A stretch of DNA of 36,703 bases from assembly GCA_027486765.1 (NCBI GenBank), contig JAIXOO010000403.1:1-36703 (forward strand), read 5' to 3'. The stretch is from Saprospiraceae bacterium (GTDB lineage: Bacteria; Bacteroidota; Bacteroidia; Chitinophagales; Saprospiraceae). The translations under genes and the position numbers were made by a program. This document shows, piece after piece, positions 24,668 through 33,008 of this stretch (positions are counted from its first letter, which is position 1; each line of letters starts with the position of its first letter). The notes beneath the pieces were generated by a model. That model was not told where the DNA came from. It saw only the letters and a list, made by a program, of their open reading frames with translations, and ran no database searches.

Positions 24668-27600
24668 ATGCGACATTTGAAATCTTGGCTATTGCTTCTA
24701 GGTGGGATGGCCTTGCTCCATACGTCGGCACTGGCCTATCATACCGGGAAAAGTAACCCTAAACGGCCGGCGCCCAACAAACCGGAACTGCGCTACCTGG
24801 AGGATTGCAACAATGCTGTTGCCCAGATTGACCAAGCCATCAACAACGTTCGAGCTCGACTCACCACTGGCGGTGATGTATGGTGGAACAGCAACGACGG
24901 GCGTTATGTAGTGCCCAAAGTAGCGCCTGGTTTGCCGGAAGTCTCTTCCATTTTTGCAGGTGCGGTATGGTTGGGTGGAGTTGACCCGGCGGGAAACCTC
25001 AAATTGGCGGCCCAGACTTATGGTCGTGCAGAACGTCAGTTCGATTTTTTCCCTGGTCCACTGAATTCCAATGGCAAAACGGATAAAGAAACCTGTTCCC
25101 GTTGGGACAAGTTTTTTGTCGTCAAAGGTGAAAGTATCCGCGAGCATTTGCGCAACTGGAATGCCGCCGTTCTGGCCGGTAGATCTTACGACCCGGACAA
25201 AATTCCCCGGGACATCAGAGGTTGGCCAGCATCGGGCAATGAGTATTTTGAAGAAATTCACGGTTTTTCTCTTCCCAGCACCCGCCAGGGTTTAGCGGGA
25301 TTTTGGGATCAGGATGGCGATGGCAACTACAACCCGGAATTGGGTGATTTTCCCGTCATCGAGGTGCGGGGCTGTCTGGACAAACCGCAGTTTCCCGATG
25401 AAATGATCTTCTGGATTTACAACGATGCGGGCAACATTCACTCCGAATCGCAGGGGGATCCCATTCAAATGGAGGTGCAAGTCCAAGCTTTCTCCTATGC
25501 TACCAACGACGAGATCAACGACATGACTTTTCAGCGTTATAAATTGATCAATCGGGCGGTGGAAAGTATTGATTCTACCTATTTTGCCATGTGGGTTGAC
25601 CCCGACCTCGGTTGTTTCACCGACGACTACGTGGGTTGTGACACCAGCCGCAGCCTGGCCTTCATTTACAACGAAGACGCCTTGGATGGTACGACTGGCT
25701 GTACTTGTGACGGTGCAGTAAATACTTATTGCGATGAAATTCCACTGCTGGGTATAGATTATTTCCGTGGTCCATTAGACGAGAATGGGGAAGAAATTGG
25801 GATGTCTTCCTTTACTTATTACAACAACCGTCAGGTAGGCAGCCCAATTCCGGGAACCACCGACCCTGCCAATGCCCAGGAATACTACAACTATTTGTCC
25901 GGCTCCTGGCGCGATGGCACCCCCTTTACCTTTGGTGATGATGCCTATCAGGATGGAGCGGCGATCCGTTATGCTTTTACCGATACCCCCAATAATAACC
26001 GTGGCTGGACCATGTGTTCGGCAGATATCCCCTTTGGTGACCGCCGTACCATTCAGGCTTCCGGACCTTTCCGCCTGGACCCAGGTGCTTTGAACGAGCT
26101 GATCGTTGGGGCCGTATGGGTGGCCGATCAGCAATATCCTTGCCCAGACATTTCCAAACTCCTGGAAGCTGACGACATTGCCCAGGCACTGTTCGACAAT
26201 TGTTTTGAGTTGACCGATGGGCCGGACGCACCCGATGTGGACTTCCTGGAAATGGACAAAGAGATCATTGCGGTTTTCACCAACGACACCATCACTTCCA
26301 ACAACGCCAGAGAGGCTTACGCCCAACGCGGTTTGCAAGTTCCAGCTGGAGTAGCGGATAGTTTGTTCCGCTTCGAAGGCTATAAATTGTACCAATTGGG
26401 TAACTCGAGTGTCACCGTAGCCGACCTCGACAACCCAGATAAGGCACGTTTGATTTATCAGGTGGATGTCAAAAATACAGTGGGTCGGGTTTTCAACTGG
26501 CGAACGGTCGATAACCCTACTGGCTCAGATTATTACATACCGGAACTGCGGGTAGAGGGTGCAAACAATGGCATCCAACATACATTCCGCATTTCAGAAG
26601 ATCAATTTGCTTCGGGGGATCGCCGCTTGGTCAACCACAAAAAATACTACTTCGTAGCCATTGCCTACGCCTATAACAATTACCGGCCTTTTGATCCTAA
26701 AGTCGTTTTGGGTCAAAGACGGCCTTATCTTGAAGGTCGCCGCAACATTGGCGATGGGTTCAATCCATTTTATACCGTCATTCCACGGCCCATTACCGAC
26801 CGCAGCCTCAATGCCAAGTATGGCGACGGTGCCGTCATCACGCGCTTAGCTGGCGCAGGTACAGGTAACAACTTCCTGGATCTGAATACAGAGACGCGCA
26901 ATGCCATCATCCAGGGTACTTTTGCCCAAAAGCCGGAAATTACGTATCGAGCAGGACGAGGTCCGATTGGAGTCAAAATTTTCAACCCACTAGACGTCCA
27001 AGATGGCGAGTTTGAATTGCGCATCGTGGACGCCAACATGAGCAATGATCGTTTTGATCCGCCCGTTCGTTGGGAATTGCGCAATTTGAGCAATACCAAT
27101 AGCCCAGTCATCCGTTCTGAAAAATCGATCGATGACCTTAACGAGCAAATTGTCAAGGAATTCGGGTTCTCCATTTCGGTAGGGCAAGTCAACGATCCTG
27201 GGGTCGATAAAGATGAACAAAATGGCCGCATCGGCTACGAAGAAGAATACTTGCGCACGGGTGCCACCCCTTGGGTATTTGGCATCAAGGACGAATACGT
27301 AGCAGGTCAAACGGATTTTGACACCAAAGTCTTCAACTTTATGGCTACCGGTGATGCCGAACCTGATCAAACCCAGGATCCGGAGGAAGCGTTGAGCCAA
27401 ATTGGTCCAGGGTATTTTGTGCCCTTCATTCTGGCGGATTTCCGCAACAAGGATGATCAAAATACGCCATACATCACACCAGCCTGGTCCGATTTGTCGG
27501 GTGCGGCCTTCATGCGTACCCAAGCCAAACTGGCCGATGTCAACAACGTCGACATTGTCTTTACTTCAAATAAGGCCTTATGGAGCCGTTGTATTGTGAT

Positions 27601-28678
27601 TGAATCTGCCAACCGGTTTTATCCACTACAAGGGTATGCAACCCAAACTGCACCGGGAGAAACCGCCATCCGCCGTCATTTTGACTTGCGTGGGTCGCCC
27701 AACGTTACGAAGGAAGATACCAACAACGATGGGTTGCCCGATGTGGAAACCAATCCTGATCCAACCCTTTCTCGGGTCGGTTTTGGTTGGTTCCCTGGCT
27801 ACGCCATTGATGTGGAAACGGGCCAACGACTCAATGTTTTCTTTGGAGAAAACTCTGTTTACGGGGGCACCAACGATCCTTTGCTTAATGTTGGTCGCGA
27901 CATGATGTTCAACCCCAATAGTCTGATCACCCTGGGCAATTCGGCCAATGGCAACCTGGGGCCCTATTTTGCGGGTGGACAACATTTTGTCTATGTCACC
28001 AGGACCGTTTACGACAGTTGTAAGGTATTGAGCCGGCAATTGCGGCCCAACAACAGCCCGGTCAACAAAGGACGGGTTTTGAAGGACGTCTCCTGGGGAG
28101 GTTTGATTTTGCCGCGCCCGGGTGCCAGCTTCAAATCTTACAGAGATGGCTTGATCCCGGATGATGTGGTGGTGAAATTACGGGTAACCAATCCTTACCA
28201 GGTAGACCGCCGCACCGGTGTAGCCGGGCTGAAGGAAAGAGGCTATCCTGTTTACCGTTTCCGTTTGGATGGCAAACAGGCCGAAGCGCTCAATACCCGA
28301 GGAGTAGATAGTGTAATGGCGCTGATCAAGGTCACGCCCAACCCCTACTACGGATTCTCCGATTACGAAGTATCACAGTTTACCACAACGGTGAAGGTCA
28401 CCAATCTGCCAGCCAAGTGTGTCATTACGATTTACTCGCTGGATGGTAAATTCATTCGACAATACCGCCGTGATGAGATCGGTCAAACGCCGCGAGGCAA
28501 CAACCGGGCCATCTTGCAGAAACAAATTACCCCCGATTTGGAATGGGACCTCAAGAACAACAAGGGCATCCCCATCGCCAGCGGCGTGTACCTGATCCAT
28601 GTGGACGCAGGTGAACTGGGTCAACGAACGATAAAGTGGTTTGGGGTCAATCGGAAATTTGATCCTTCAGGACTTTAA
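24668..28678 (+). CDS. Giant exported protein, probable T9SS-type cargo
   Basis: The product has 1336 residues. A signal peptide (MRHLKSWLLLLGGMALLHTS, cleaved near ALA) is followed by the segment GGDVWWNSNDGRYVVPK...SSIFAGAVWLGGVDPAGNLK, which I recall as a recurrent, functionally undefined module of large Bacteroidota exported proteins. Calcium-type loops occur: DQDGDGNYNPELGDF (near residue 216) and DTNNDGLPDVETN. The last 90 residues, beginning VTPNPYYGFSDYEVSQF and including NLPAKCVITIYSLDGKFIRQY and IASGVYLIHVDAGELG, have the PNP / V.IY...G / GVY pattern of type IX secretion sorting domains, although the tail runs longer than usual after that. The frame is open to a TTG at 24644, but the ATG at 24668 starts the signal peptide. 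It lies 62 bp after the receptor and is followed by a tandem-unit hairpin. Confidence 0.8.
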   Translation: MRHLKSWLLLLGGMALLHTSALAYHTGKSNPKRPAPNKPELRYLEDCNNAVAQIDQAINNVRARLTTGGDVWWNSNDGRYVVPKVAPGLPEVSSIFAGAVWLGGVDPAGNLKLAAQTYGRAERQFDFFPGPLNSNGKTDKETCSRWDKFFVVKGESIREHLRNWNAAVLAGRSYDPDKIPRDIRGWPASGNEYFEEIHGFSLPSTRQGLAGFWDQDGDGNYNPELGDFPVIEVRGCLDKPQFPDEMIFWIYNDAGNIHSESQGDPIQMEVQVQAFSYATNDEINDMTFQRYKLINRAVESIDSTYFAMWVDPDLGCFTDDYVGCDTSRSLAFIYNEDALDGTTGCTCDGAVNTYCDEIPLLGIDYFRGPLDENGEEIGMSSFTYYNNRQVGSPIPGTTDPANAQEYYNYLSGSWRDGTPFTFGDDAYQDGAAIRYAFTDTPNNNRGWTMCSADIPFGDRRTIQASGPFRLDPGALNELIVGAVWVADQQYPCPDISKLLEADDIAQALFDNCFELTDGPDAPDVDFLEMDKEIIAVFTNDTITSNNAREAYAQRGLQVPAGVADSLFRFEGYKLYQLGNSSVTVADLDNPDKARLIYQVDVKNTVGRVFNWRTVDNPTGSDYYIPELRVEGANNGIQHTFRISEDQFASGDRRLVNHKKYYFVAIAYAYNNYRPFDPKVVLGQRRPYLEGRRNIGDGFNPFYTVIPRPITDRSLNAKYGDGAVITRLAGAGTGNNFLDLNTETRNAIIQGTFAQKPEITYRAGRGPIGVKIFNPLDVQDGEFELRIVDANMSNDRFDPPVRWELRNLSNTNSPVIRSEKSIDDLNEQIVKEFGFSISVGQVNDPGVDKDEQNGRIGYEEEYLRTGATPWVFGIKDEYVAGQTDFDTKVFNFMATGDAEPDQTQDPEEALSQIGPGYFVPFILADFRNKDDQNTPYITPAWSDLSGAAFMRTQAKLADVNNVDIVFTSNKALWSRCIVIESANRFYPLQGYATQTAPGETAIRRHFDLRGSPNVTKEDTNNDGLPDVETNPDPTLSRVGFGWFPGYAIDVETGQRLNVFFGENSVYGGTNDPLLNVGRDMMFNPNSLITLGNSANGNLGPYFAGGQHFVYVTRTVYDSCKVLSRQLRPNNSPVNKGRVLKDVSWGGLILPRPGASFKSYRDGLIPDDVVVKLRVTNPYQVDRRTGVAGLKERGYPVYRFRLDGKQAEALNTRGVDSVMALIKVTPNPYYGFSDYEVSQFTTTVKVTNLPAKCVITIYSLDGKFIRQYRRDEIGQTPRGNNRAILQKQITPDLEWDLKNNKGIPIASGVYLIHVDAGELGQRTIKWFGVNRKFDPSGL

Positions 28679-28679
28679 A

Positions 28680-28762
28680 GTGAAAAGTGAAAAGTGAAAA
28701 GTGAATAGCATAAATGGTCCTATTCACTTTTCACTTTTCGCTTTTCACTTTTCACTTTTCAC
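28680..28762 (+). repeat. Tandem-unit hairpin, 7-bp units (GTGAAAA type), before the porV-like gene
   Basis: Starting 2 bp after the stop codon there are three perfect GTGAAAA units and one GTGAATA (28680-28707). The right arm has six heptamers: TATTCAC, TTTTCAC, TTTTCGC and three TTTTCAC (28721-28762). The stem is nearly perfect over four units; two extra right-hand units remain unpaired. It ends 15 bp before the next ATG. The same heptamer occurs 20 kb away on both sides of the HIT gene. Confidence 0.88.
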
Positions 28763-28777
28763 TCTAAAAGGCTTTTT

Positions 28778-29821
28778 ATGCAAAAAATATACTTTTCCCT
28801 CCTCTTCCTAGTATTGAGCTTTGGCGCAACCCAAGCAGGGAATCCCGATCGCCAGGGTGAAGCGGGTGCCTACGAGTTGCTGATGGACCCATGGGCGCGT
28901 ACGGCAGGGCTACACAGCATGAGTACCTCGCTGGTACGCGGTGTAGAGTCGATGAACCTCAACGTAGCGGGCCTGGTACGCATCAACAAGCTGGATTTTG
29001 GCTTTGGCAGCACCCAATACCTGCGAGGAACAGGCATCAACTTGAGTTCGGCAGCAGTAAGTGCCAAAATTGGCAAAAGCAGCGTGATGGGCCTCAGCTT
29101 GATGGCCGTGGATTTTGGCGACATTGAAGTGACGACCGCCAATCAGCCAGAAGGTACGGGCGCAACCTATTCACCCAGTTTTTTCAACCTGGGTTTTGCC
29201 TACGCCCACGAATTTGAAAACAAAGTTTCAGTGGGTTTATTGCTCCGTGTTGTCTCCGAATCCTTGGCCAATGTCTCTGCTTTTGGCTTTGGTATTGATG
29301 CAGGAGTACAATACGTGACAGGAGAACAAGATAATTTCAAATTTGGCATCAGCCTCCGCAATGTTGGGTCGCCGATGACCTATCGCGGCGAAGCCCTTTC
29401 TATCCAACGGCCCAGCCCCAATGGTGGCTCCTACGATGTAACCGTGGACCAGCGTGGCGCTCGTTTTGAATTGCCTTCTTTGTTGAACATTGGCGCTTCA
29501 TATGACTTTCGCTTTTTGGAAAAACACCGCTTTACGGTACTCGGTAATTTTACTTCCAACTCCTTTTCCAGAGACAACCTGGGCGGCGGCGCGGAATATG
29601 CATTTGATGAGCGTTTTGTGTTGCGGGCGGCTTACAAAACTGATTTGGGTTTGACTGATCCGATTCAGGCACCGATTTATACGGGTTTGAGCGCAGGTGG
29701 ATCGGTGACTTTCCCATTGAGCAAAGTAGAAAAGAACACCAAAATCAGCGTAGATTACGCTTACCGTGCCTCTAAGGTGTGGAGTGGAACACACAACATT
29801 TCAGTTCGCATTGGGATTTAG
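28778..29821 (+). CDS. PorV/PorQ-family outer-membrane protein
   Basis: The 347-residue protein has a signal peptide (MQKIYFSLLFLVLSFGATQA) and the start of the PorV/PorQ family: ELLMDPWARTAGLHSMSTSLVRGVESMNLNVAGLVRINKLDFGFGSTQYLRG, in which the A-G-S-T/A pattern and the N-x-A-G-L motif are typical. The rest alternates amphipathic beta strands, as expected for a barrel, and ends with an aromatic/Ile-rich strand NISVRIGI. PorV-like proteins act as shuttles or anchors for type IX secretion cargo, which agrees with the neighbouring giant exported protein. It is the third gene of the receptor / cargo / PorV triplet. Confidence 0.85.
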   Translation: MQKIYFSLLFLVLSFGATQAGNPDRQGEAGAYELLMDPWARTAGLHSMSTSLVRGVESMNLNVAGLVRINKLDFGFGSTQYLRGTGINLSSAAVSAKIGKSSVMGLSLMAVDFGDIEVTTANQPEGTGATYSPSFFNLGFAYAHEFENKVSVGLLLRVVSESLANVSAFGFGIDAGVQYVTGEQDNFKFGISLRNVGSPMTYRGEALSIQRPSPNGGSYDVTVDQRGARFELPSLLNIGASYDFRFLEKHRFTVLGNFTSNSFSRDNLGGGAEYAFDERFVLRAAYKTDLGLTDPIQAPIYTGLSAGGSVTFPLSKVEKNTKISVDYAYRASKVWSGTHNISVRIGI

Positions 29822-29916
29822 TACGTTGGAACCCAGCTTTTAACACCAGTTTAACGTATATCGATTTGCTGCTTAACCCAGACTGCTGTAACTTTCAGGT
29901 ATAAAAACCCGACCTT

Positions 29917-30717
29917 ATGTACCTGAAAAATTACACCTCTGCGATTTTTTGCTTACTCGTTTTGGCCATCAGCTTTAGCTCTTGCGCTGTACCCCAAGCC
30001 GTGGTCCGCATGGAACCCGCCGCCGATCAAAAGATCCGCTGGGATTACGGCCAGGCTATTGTGGAAAAAAGTGTGGACAGCCTATTTGGCCGTGCGGCTT
30101 TTGACCACGCTGAAAAAGAATTTTTGGTCTTCAATGTGGATGTAACAAATCTAAGCCAGAGGGATCAGTTGGTTGCTCCAGAACAGTTTTACCTGACTAC
30201 CTCCACTGGCACCCGTTATTTTGCCCTTGATCCGGAAAAGCAACTGTTTTCAATGGAAGTGCAGGAGAATGTTCGGGAGGCCAACGCCAAAAACGCGGCG
30301 GTACTGGCTGGCGTGGCAGCGGCAGTGGCGGTAACTGCGGTAGTCGTTTCGGAAATCAAAGACGCCAAAGAAGACCGCAACAATAACAATAACTCCAACA
30401 ACGAGAACCGCAACAACAACCAGGACAATACGAATTTCCTCCTTTCAGTTCCCTTGGTTATCAACTCCGCTTCAGCTGATCAATCCATCGTTCAATCCAA
30501 TATCGACAACTTTGAACCAAACTCACCCACCACCGGGGATCGTGGCTTTTGGATGGATTACACCTTGCGCAAAACCACCCTGGCACCGGGAGAAAAGGCC
30601 AGAGGTAAAGTGCTGTTTTACCGGCAAGACGCATTGAAGGACTTTTTATTGATGCTGCCGATTGAGCAAAGTGTGTTTTCTTTTGGGTTTAAGCAGAAGG
30701 TTTTTCAACCGCAATAA
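29917..30717 (+). CDS. Lipoprotein with Asn-rich linker, function unknown
   Basis: The 266-residue product begins with a lipoprotein signal (FCLLVLAISFSSC, acylated Cys23). Residues about 30-120 look like a small beta domain (FLVFNVDVTNLSQRDQLVAPEQFYLTTSTGTRYFAL) with the DUF4352-like or general extracellular-domain character often seen in lipoproteins. Then comes an Ala/Val-rich hydrophobic segment (AAVLAGVAAAVAVTAVVVSEI, about residues 127-147), followed by an Asn-rich stretch (NNNNNSNNENRNNNQDN) and a C-terminal beta domain (TTLAPGEKARGKVLFYRQ). A hydrophobic helix inside a lipoprotein is unusual. It is about 95 bp from the porV-like gene and could belong to the same unit. Confidence 0.7.
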   Translation: MYLKNYTSAIFCLLVLAISFSSCAVPQAVVRMEPAADQKIRWDYGQAIVEKSVDSLFGRAAFDHAEKEFLVFNVDVTNLSQRDQLVAPEQFYLTTSTGTRYFALDPEKQLFSMEVQENVREANAKNAAVLAGVAAAVAVTAVVVSEIKDAKEDRNNNNNSNNENRNNNQDNTNFLLSVPLVINSASADQSIVQSNIDNFEPNSPTTGDRGFWMDYTLRKTTLAPGEKARGKVLFYRQDALKDFLLMLPIEQSVFSFGFKQKVFQPQ

Positions 30718-30856
30718 TTAAAATCAAGCGCTTAAACGCTGTATTTTGCTTTATTTTTAACCTTTCACTAATCTACTTTTAACATTCAGCTCATGTTGAA
30801 AGTGGTTCTTTGTGGCAAGCAAAACTAAGTTCCACAAAAGGTCTAAAAACAGCAAC

Positions 30857-32764
30857 ATGCAGCGTTTACTTTTTCTCCTGCTCACTTTTTTTTGTATCCA
30901 GGCTGGCTTTGCGCAGAAGCCTGTCTTTATCGTCGATTCCACGGCCATCAATCCTTGGACCAAACGCCCTTTTGAAAACAATCCCGACAATTTTCAATTT
31001 GCCATTGTCAGCGATCGCACGGGAGGGCACCGCAATGGCGTTTTTGAAAAAGCGGTGGAAAAACTGAATAAACTGCATCCAGAATTTGTGATGTGTGTGG
31101 GCGACATGATCGAAGGATACAGCAAAGACCATAAGGAGATTGACCGCCAGTGGGCGGAATGGGACGATATTTTGGGAAAATTAAAAATGCGTTTTTTTGC
31201 CCTACCTGGCAACCACGATATTTCCAACGAAGTGATGCGCAAGGTATGGCTGGAGCGCTATGGCAAAGCCTGGTACCATTTTGTGTACAAAAACGTGCTG
31301 TTCATCACCATGGATTCCAACGACGGGAATGGGCTAAGCATCAGCCGTAGCCAGGTTGATTATGTCAAAAAAGCCATTGCCGACAACCCCAACGTGCGCT
31401 GGACAATGTTGTACATGCACCACCCGGTATGGAACTACAAAGATTTTAATGGCTTCAGTGAAATTGAAGCGGCACTGCAATCCCGCCCTTATACGGTATT
31501 GGCTGGCCACAACCACCAGTACCTCAAAACCCAGCGCAACAACCGCAACTATTACATCCTGGCTTCTACGGGTGGTGGAAGTCAGTTGCGCGGGCCCCGT
31601 TTTCAGGAGTTTGACCACATCACCTGGGTTACCTTTACGGATGAGGGGCCTGAACTGGTCAATCTGGCACTGAGCGGCATCCACAACGACGACATCGTGG
31701 ACGATGCGGGATTGGCCAAAGCCAAAGCCATGCTAGACGCGGTAAACTTTAAACCTCAATTGCTCAAATTTGATGCCCGCCGTGCACAGGTTCTGCTGAA
31801 CATCCAGAACAGTGGCCTCGATACCTTGTATTTTGAGGGCCAATTGTACCACCACCACCAACTCAGCTCTAACCAGGGTAAATTCAAGGTTAAAATTGCG
31901 CCACAAAGTAGTCAACAACTCAATTTTGAAGTAAGTACCTTCGGCAATGCTACTTTTGACAAAGCGGCACCCTTGGAATTAGACTGGCAAATGTCCTTGC
32001 CTTCCCCTTTTATGGAGGCACCTTACCGTTTGGAAGGTACTTTGCCAATTATTGTGGATTTCACCCCACCAAGCCCTGCGGTGGAGGAACGCAGTATTTT
32101 TTTAACGACAAAAACCATCGAACTCAAGCAGCCCCAGACTGGCTTGAGCATGCGCTATACCCTGGATGGTACAGAACCAGGCCTGAACTCCAAAACTTAC
32201 CAAGCCCCCATCTCGATCAGCAACACGACAACCTTGAAAATCCGCTATTTCAATACCAAAAATGGAGCAGCCAGTGCTACCTGGCAGCAAGTTTACCGCA
32301 AAGTCGTCCCACTGGAGCCCGTTACCATGCCAACTGGAAAACCTGGCATGGCTTATCGCTATTACGAGGGCGACTTCCAGACTTTACCCGATTTTAAAGC
32401 TTTGACCCCGCTGAGAACGGGTATGGTGCAAGACTTTAATGTGGAACTGCTGGCAGGGTCGCGTACTGATCACTATGCAATTGTCTATGAAGGCTTTGTA
32501 GAAATTCCCGCCGATGACTTGTACTATTTTTATACCCGCTCTGATGAAGGTTCTACATTTTACCTCCACAACCAATTGGTGGTCGACAACAATGATTCGC
32601 ACGAAGAGCGTGCGCGGGGTGGCGACATTGCTTTGAAAAAAGGCTGGCATCCTTTCCGATTGGAGTATTTTGAGGGTATTGAGGGGCAAAGTTTGTTTCT
32701 TGGGTTTAGTGGAGAGGACGGTAAGAGGAAACCGTTCTTTAGTTTGCCCTTGATGAGCAAGTAG
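30857..32764 (+). CDS. Exported metallophosphoesterase with chitobiase-like and PA14 domains
   Basis: The product (635 residues from the ATG at 30857) has a signal peptide MQRLLFLLLTFFCIQAGFA. The calcineurin-like phosphoesterase domain (about 46-300) shows FAIVSDRTGG with Asp53, VGDMIEG with Asp83, LPGNHD (116-121), YMHHPVWNY (His188/189) and the metal ligand motif AGHNHQ (217-220). The usual D-x-H in motif I is D-R-T here, as in other DRTGG-type members. Next comes a chitobiase/beta-hexosaminidase C-terminal-like segment (YTLDGTEPGLNSKTYQAPIS, about 430-465), then a PA14 domain (GFVEIPADDLYYFYTRSDEG, about 480-635), which usually binds carbohydrate. It probably hydrolyses a phosphoester near a polysaccharide outside the cell. 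A GTG at 30812 is an alternative start but adds no signal-like sequence. Confidence 0.85.
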   Translation: MQRLLFLLLTFFCIQAGFAQKPVFIVDSTAINPWTKRPFENNPDNFQFAIVSDRTGGHRNGVFEKAVEKLNKLHPEFVMCVGDMIEGYSKDHKEIDRQWAEWDDILGKLKMRFFALPGNHDISNEVMRKVWLERYGKAWYHFVYKNVLFITMDSNDGNGLSISRSQVDYVKKAIADNPNVRWTMLYMHHPVWNYKDFNGFSEIEAALQSRPYTVLAGHNHQYLKTQRNNRNYYILASTGGGSQLRGPRFQEFDHITWVTFTDEGPELVNLALSGIHNDDIVDDAGLAKAKAMLDAVNFKPQLLKFDARRAQVLLNIQNSGLDTLYFEGQLYHHHQLSSNQGKFKVKIAPQSSQQLNFEVSTFGNATFDKAAPLELDWQMSLPSPFMEAPYRLEGTLPIIVDFTPPSPAVEERSIFLTTKTIELKQPQTGLSMRYTLDGTEPGLNSKTYQAPISISNTTTLKIRYFNTKNGAASATWQQVYRKVVPLEPVTMPTGKPGMAYRYYEGDFQTLPDFKALTPLRTGMVQDFNVELLAGSRTDHYAIVYEGFVEIPADDLYYFYTRSDEGSTFYLHNQLVVDNNDSHEERARGGDIALKKGWHPFRLEYFEGIEGQSLFLGFSGEDGKRKPFFSLPLMSK

Positions 32765-32807
32765 GTATTGTTTTTTAGAGCACTATTTCAAGTTTGACGA
32801 AAAAAGT

Positions 32808-32848
32808 AAAGGGCCTGGCTTCAAAATGGAAGTTAGGCCCTTTGTGTT
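32808..32848 (+). terminator. Intrinsic terminator after the metallophosphoesterase
   Basis: AAAGGGCCTGGCTTC (32808-32822) pairs with GGAAGTTAGGCCCTTT (32828-32843), a 15-bp stem with two mismatches, followed by a short TGTTT tail. It lies 43 bp after the stop codon and separates this gene from the adhesin. Confidence 0.75.
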
Positions 32849-32919
32849 TAATTCAAATTGGTTAAAAACTAGCTTTTTATTGCGCAACAGGCGAGCTAAT
32901 TGTGGAAAAAGAGGAATTA

Positions 32920-32948
32920 TGTAACTTCTTGCTAGAATTGTGTAACTT
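32920..32948 (+). promoter_or_regulatory. Direct repeat TGTAACTT upstream of the adhesin
   Basis: TGTAACTT occurs at 32920-32927 and again at 32941-32948, 21 bp apart, i.e. two turns of the helix, on the same face. The second copy continues into TTTTTGCGC, resembling a -7 region (TAnnTTTG with one change). This could be an activator site in front of the giant adhesin gene. Confidence 0.35.
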
Positions 32949-33008
32949 TTTTTGCGCTTGAGTACTCACCTTTGGACGTATTTACTCACGCTGTAATAGA
33001 TCATAAAA

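Noticed and set aside
20949-29821. SusC/SusD polysaccharide utilisation locus
   Set aside because: There is no SusD lipoprotein, glycoside hydrolase or regulator; the receptor is followed by a giant exported protein and a PorV-like barrel.
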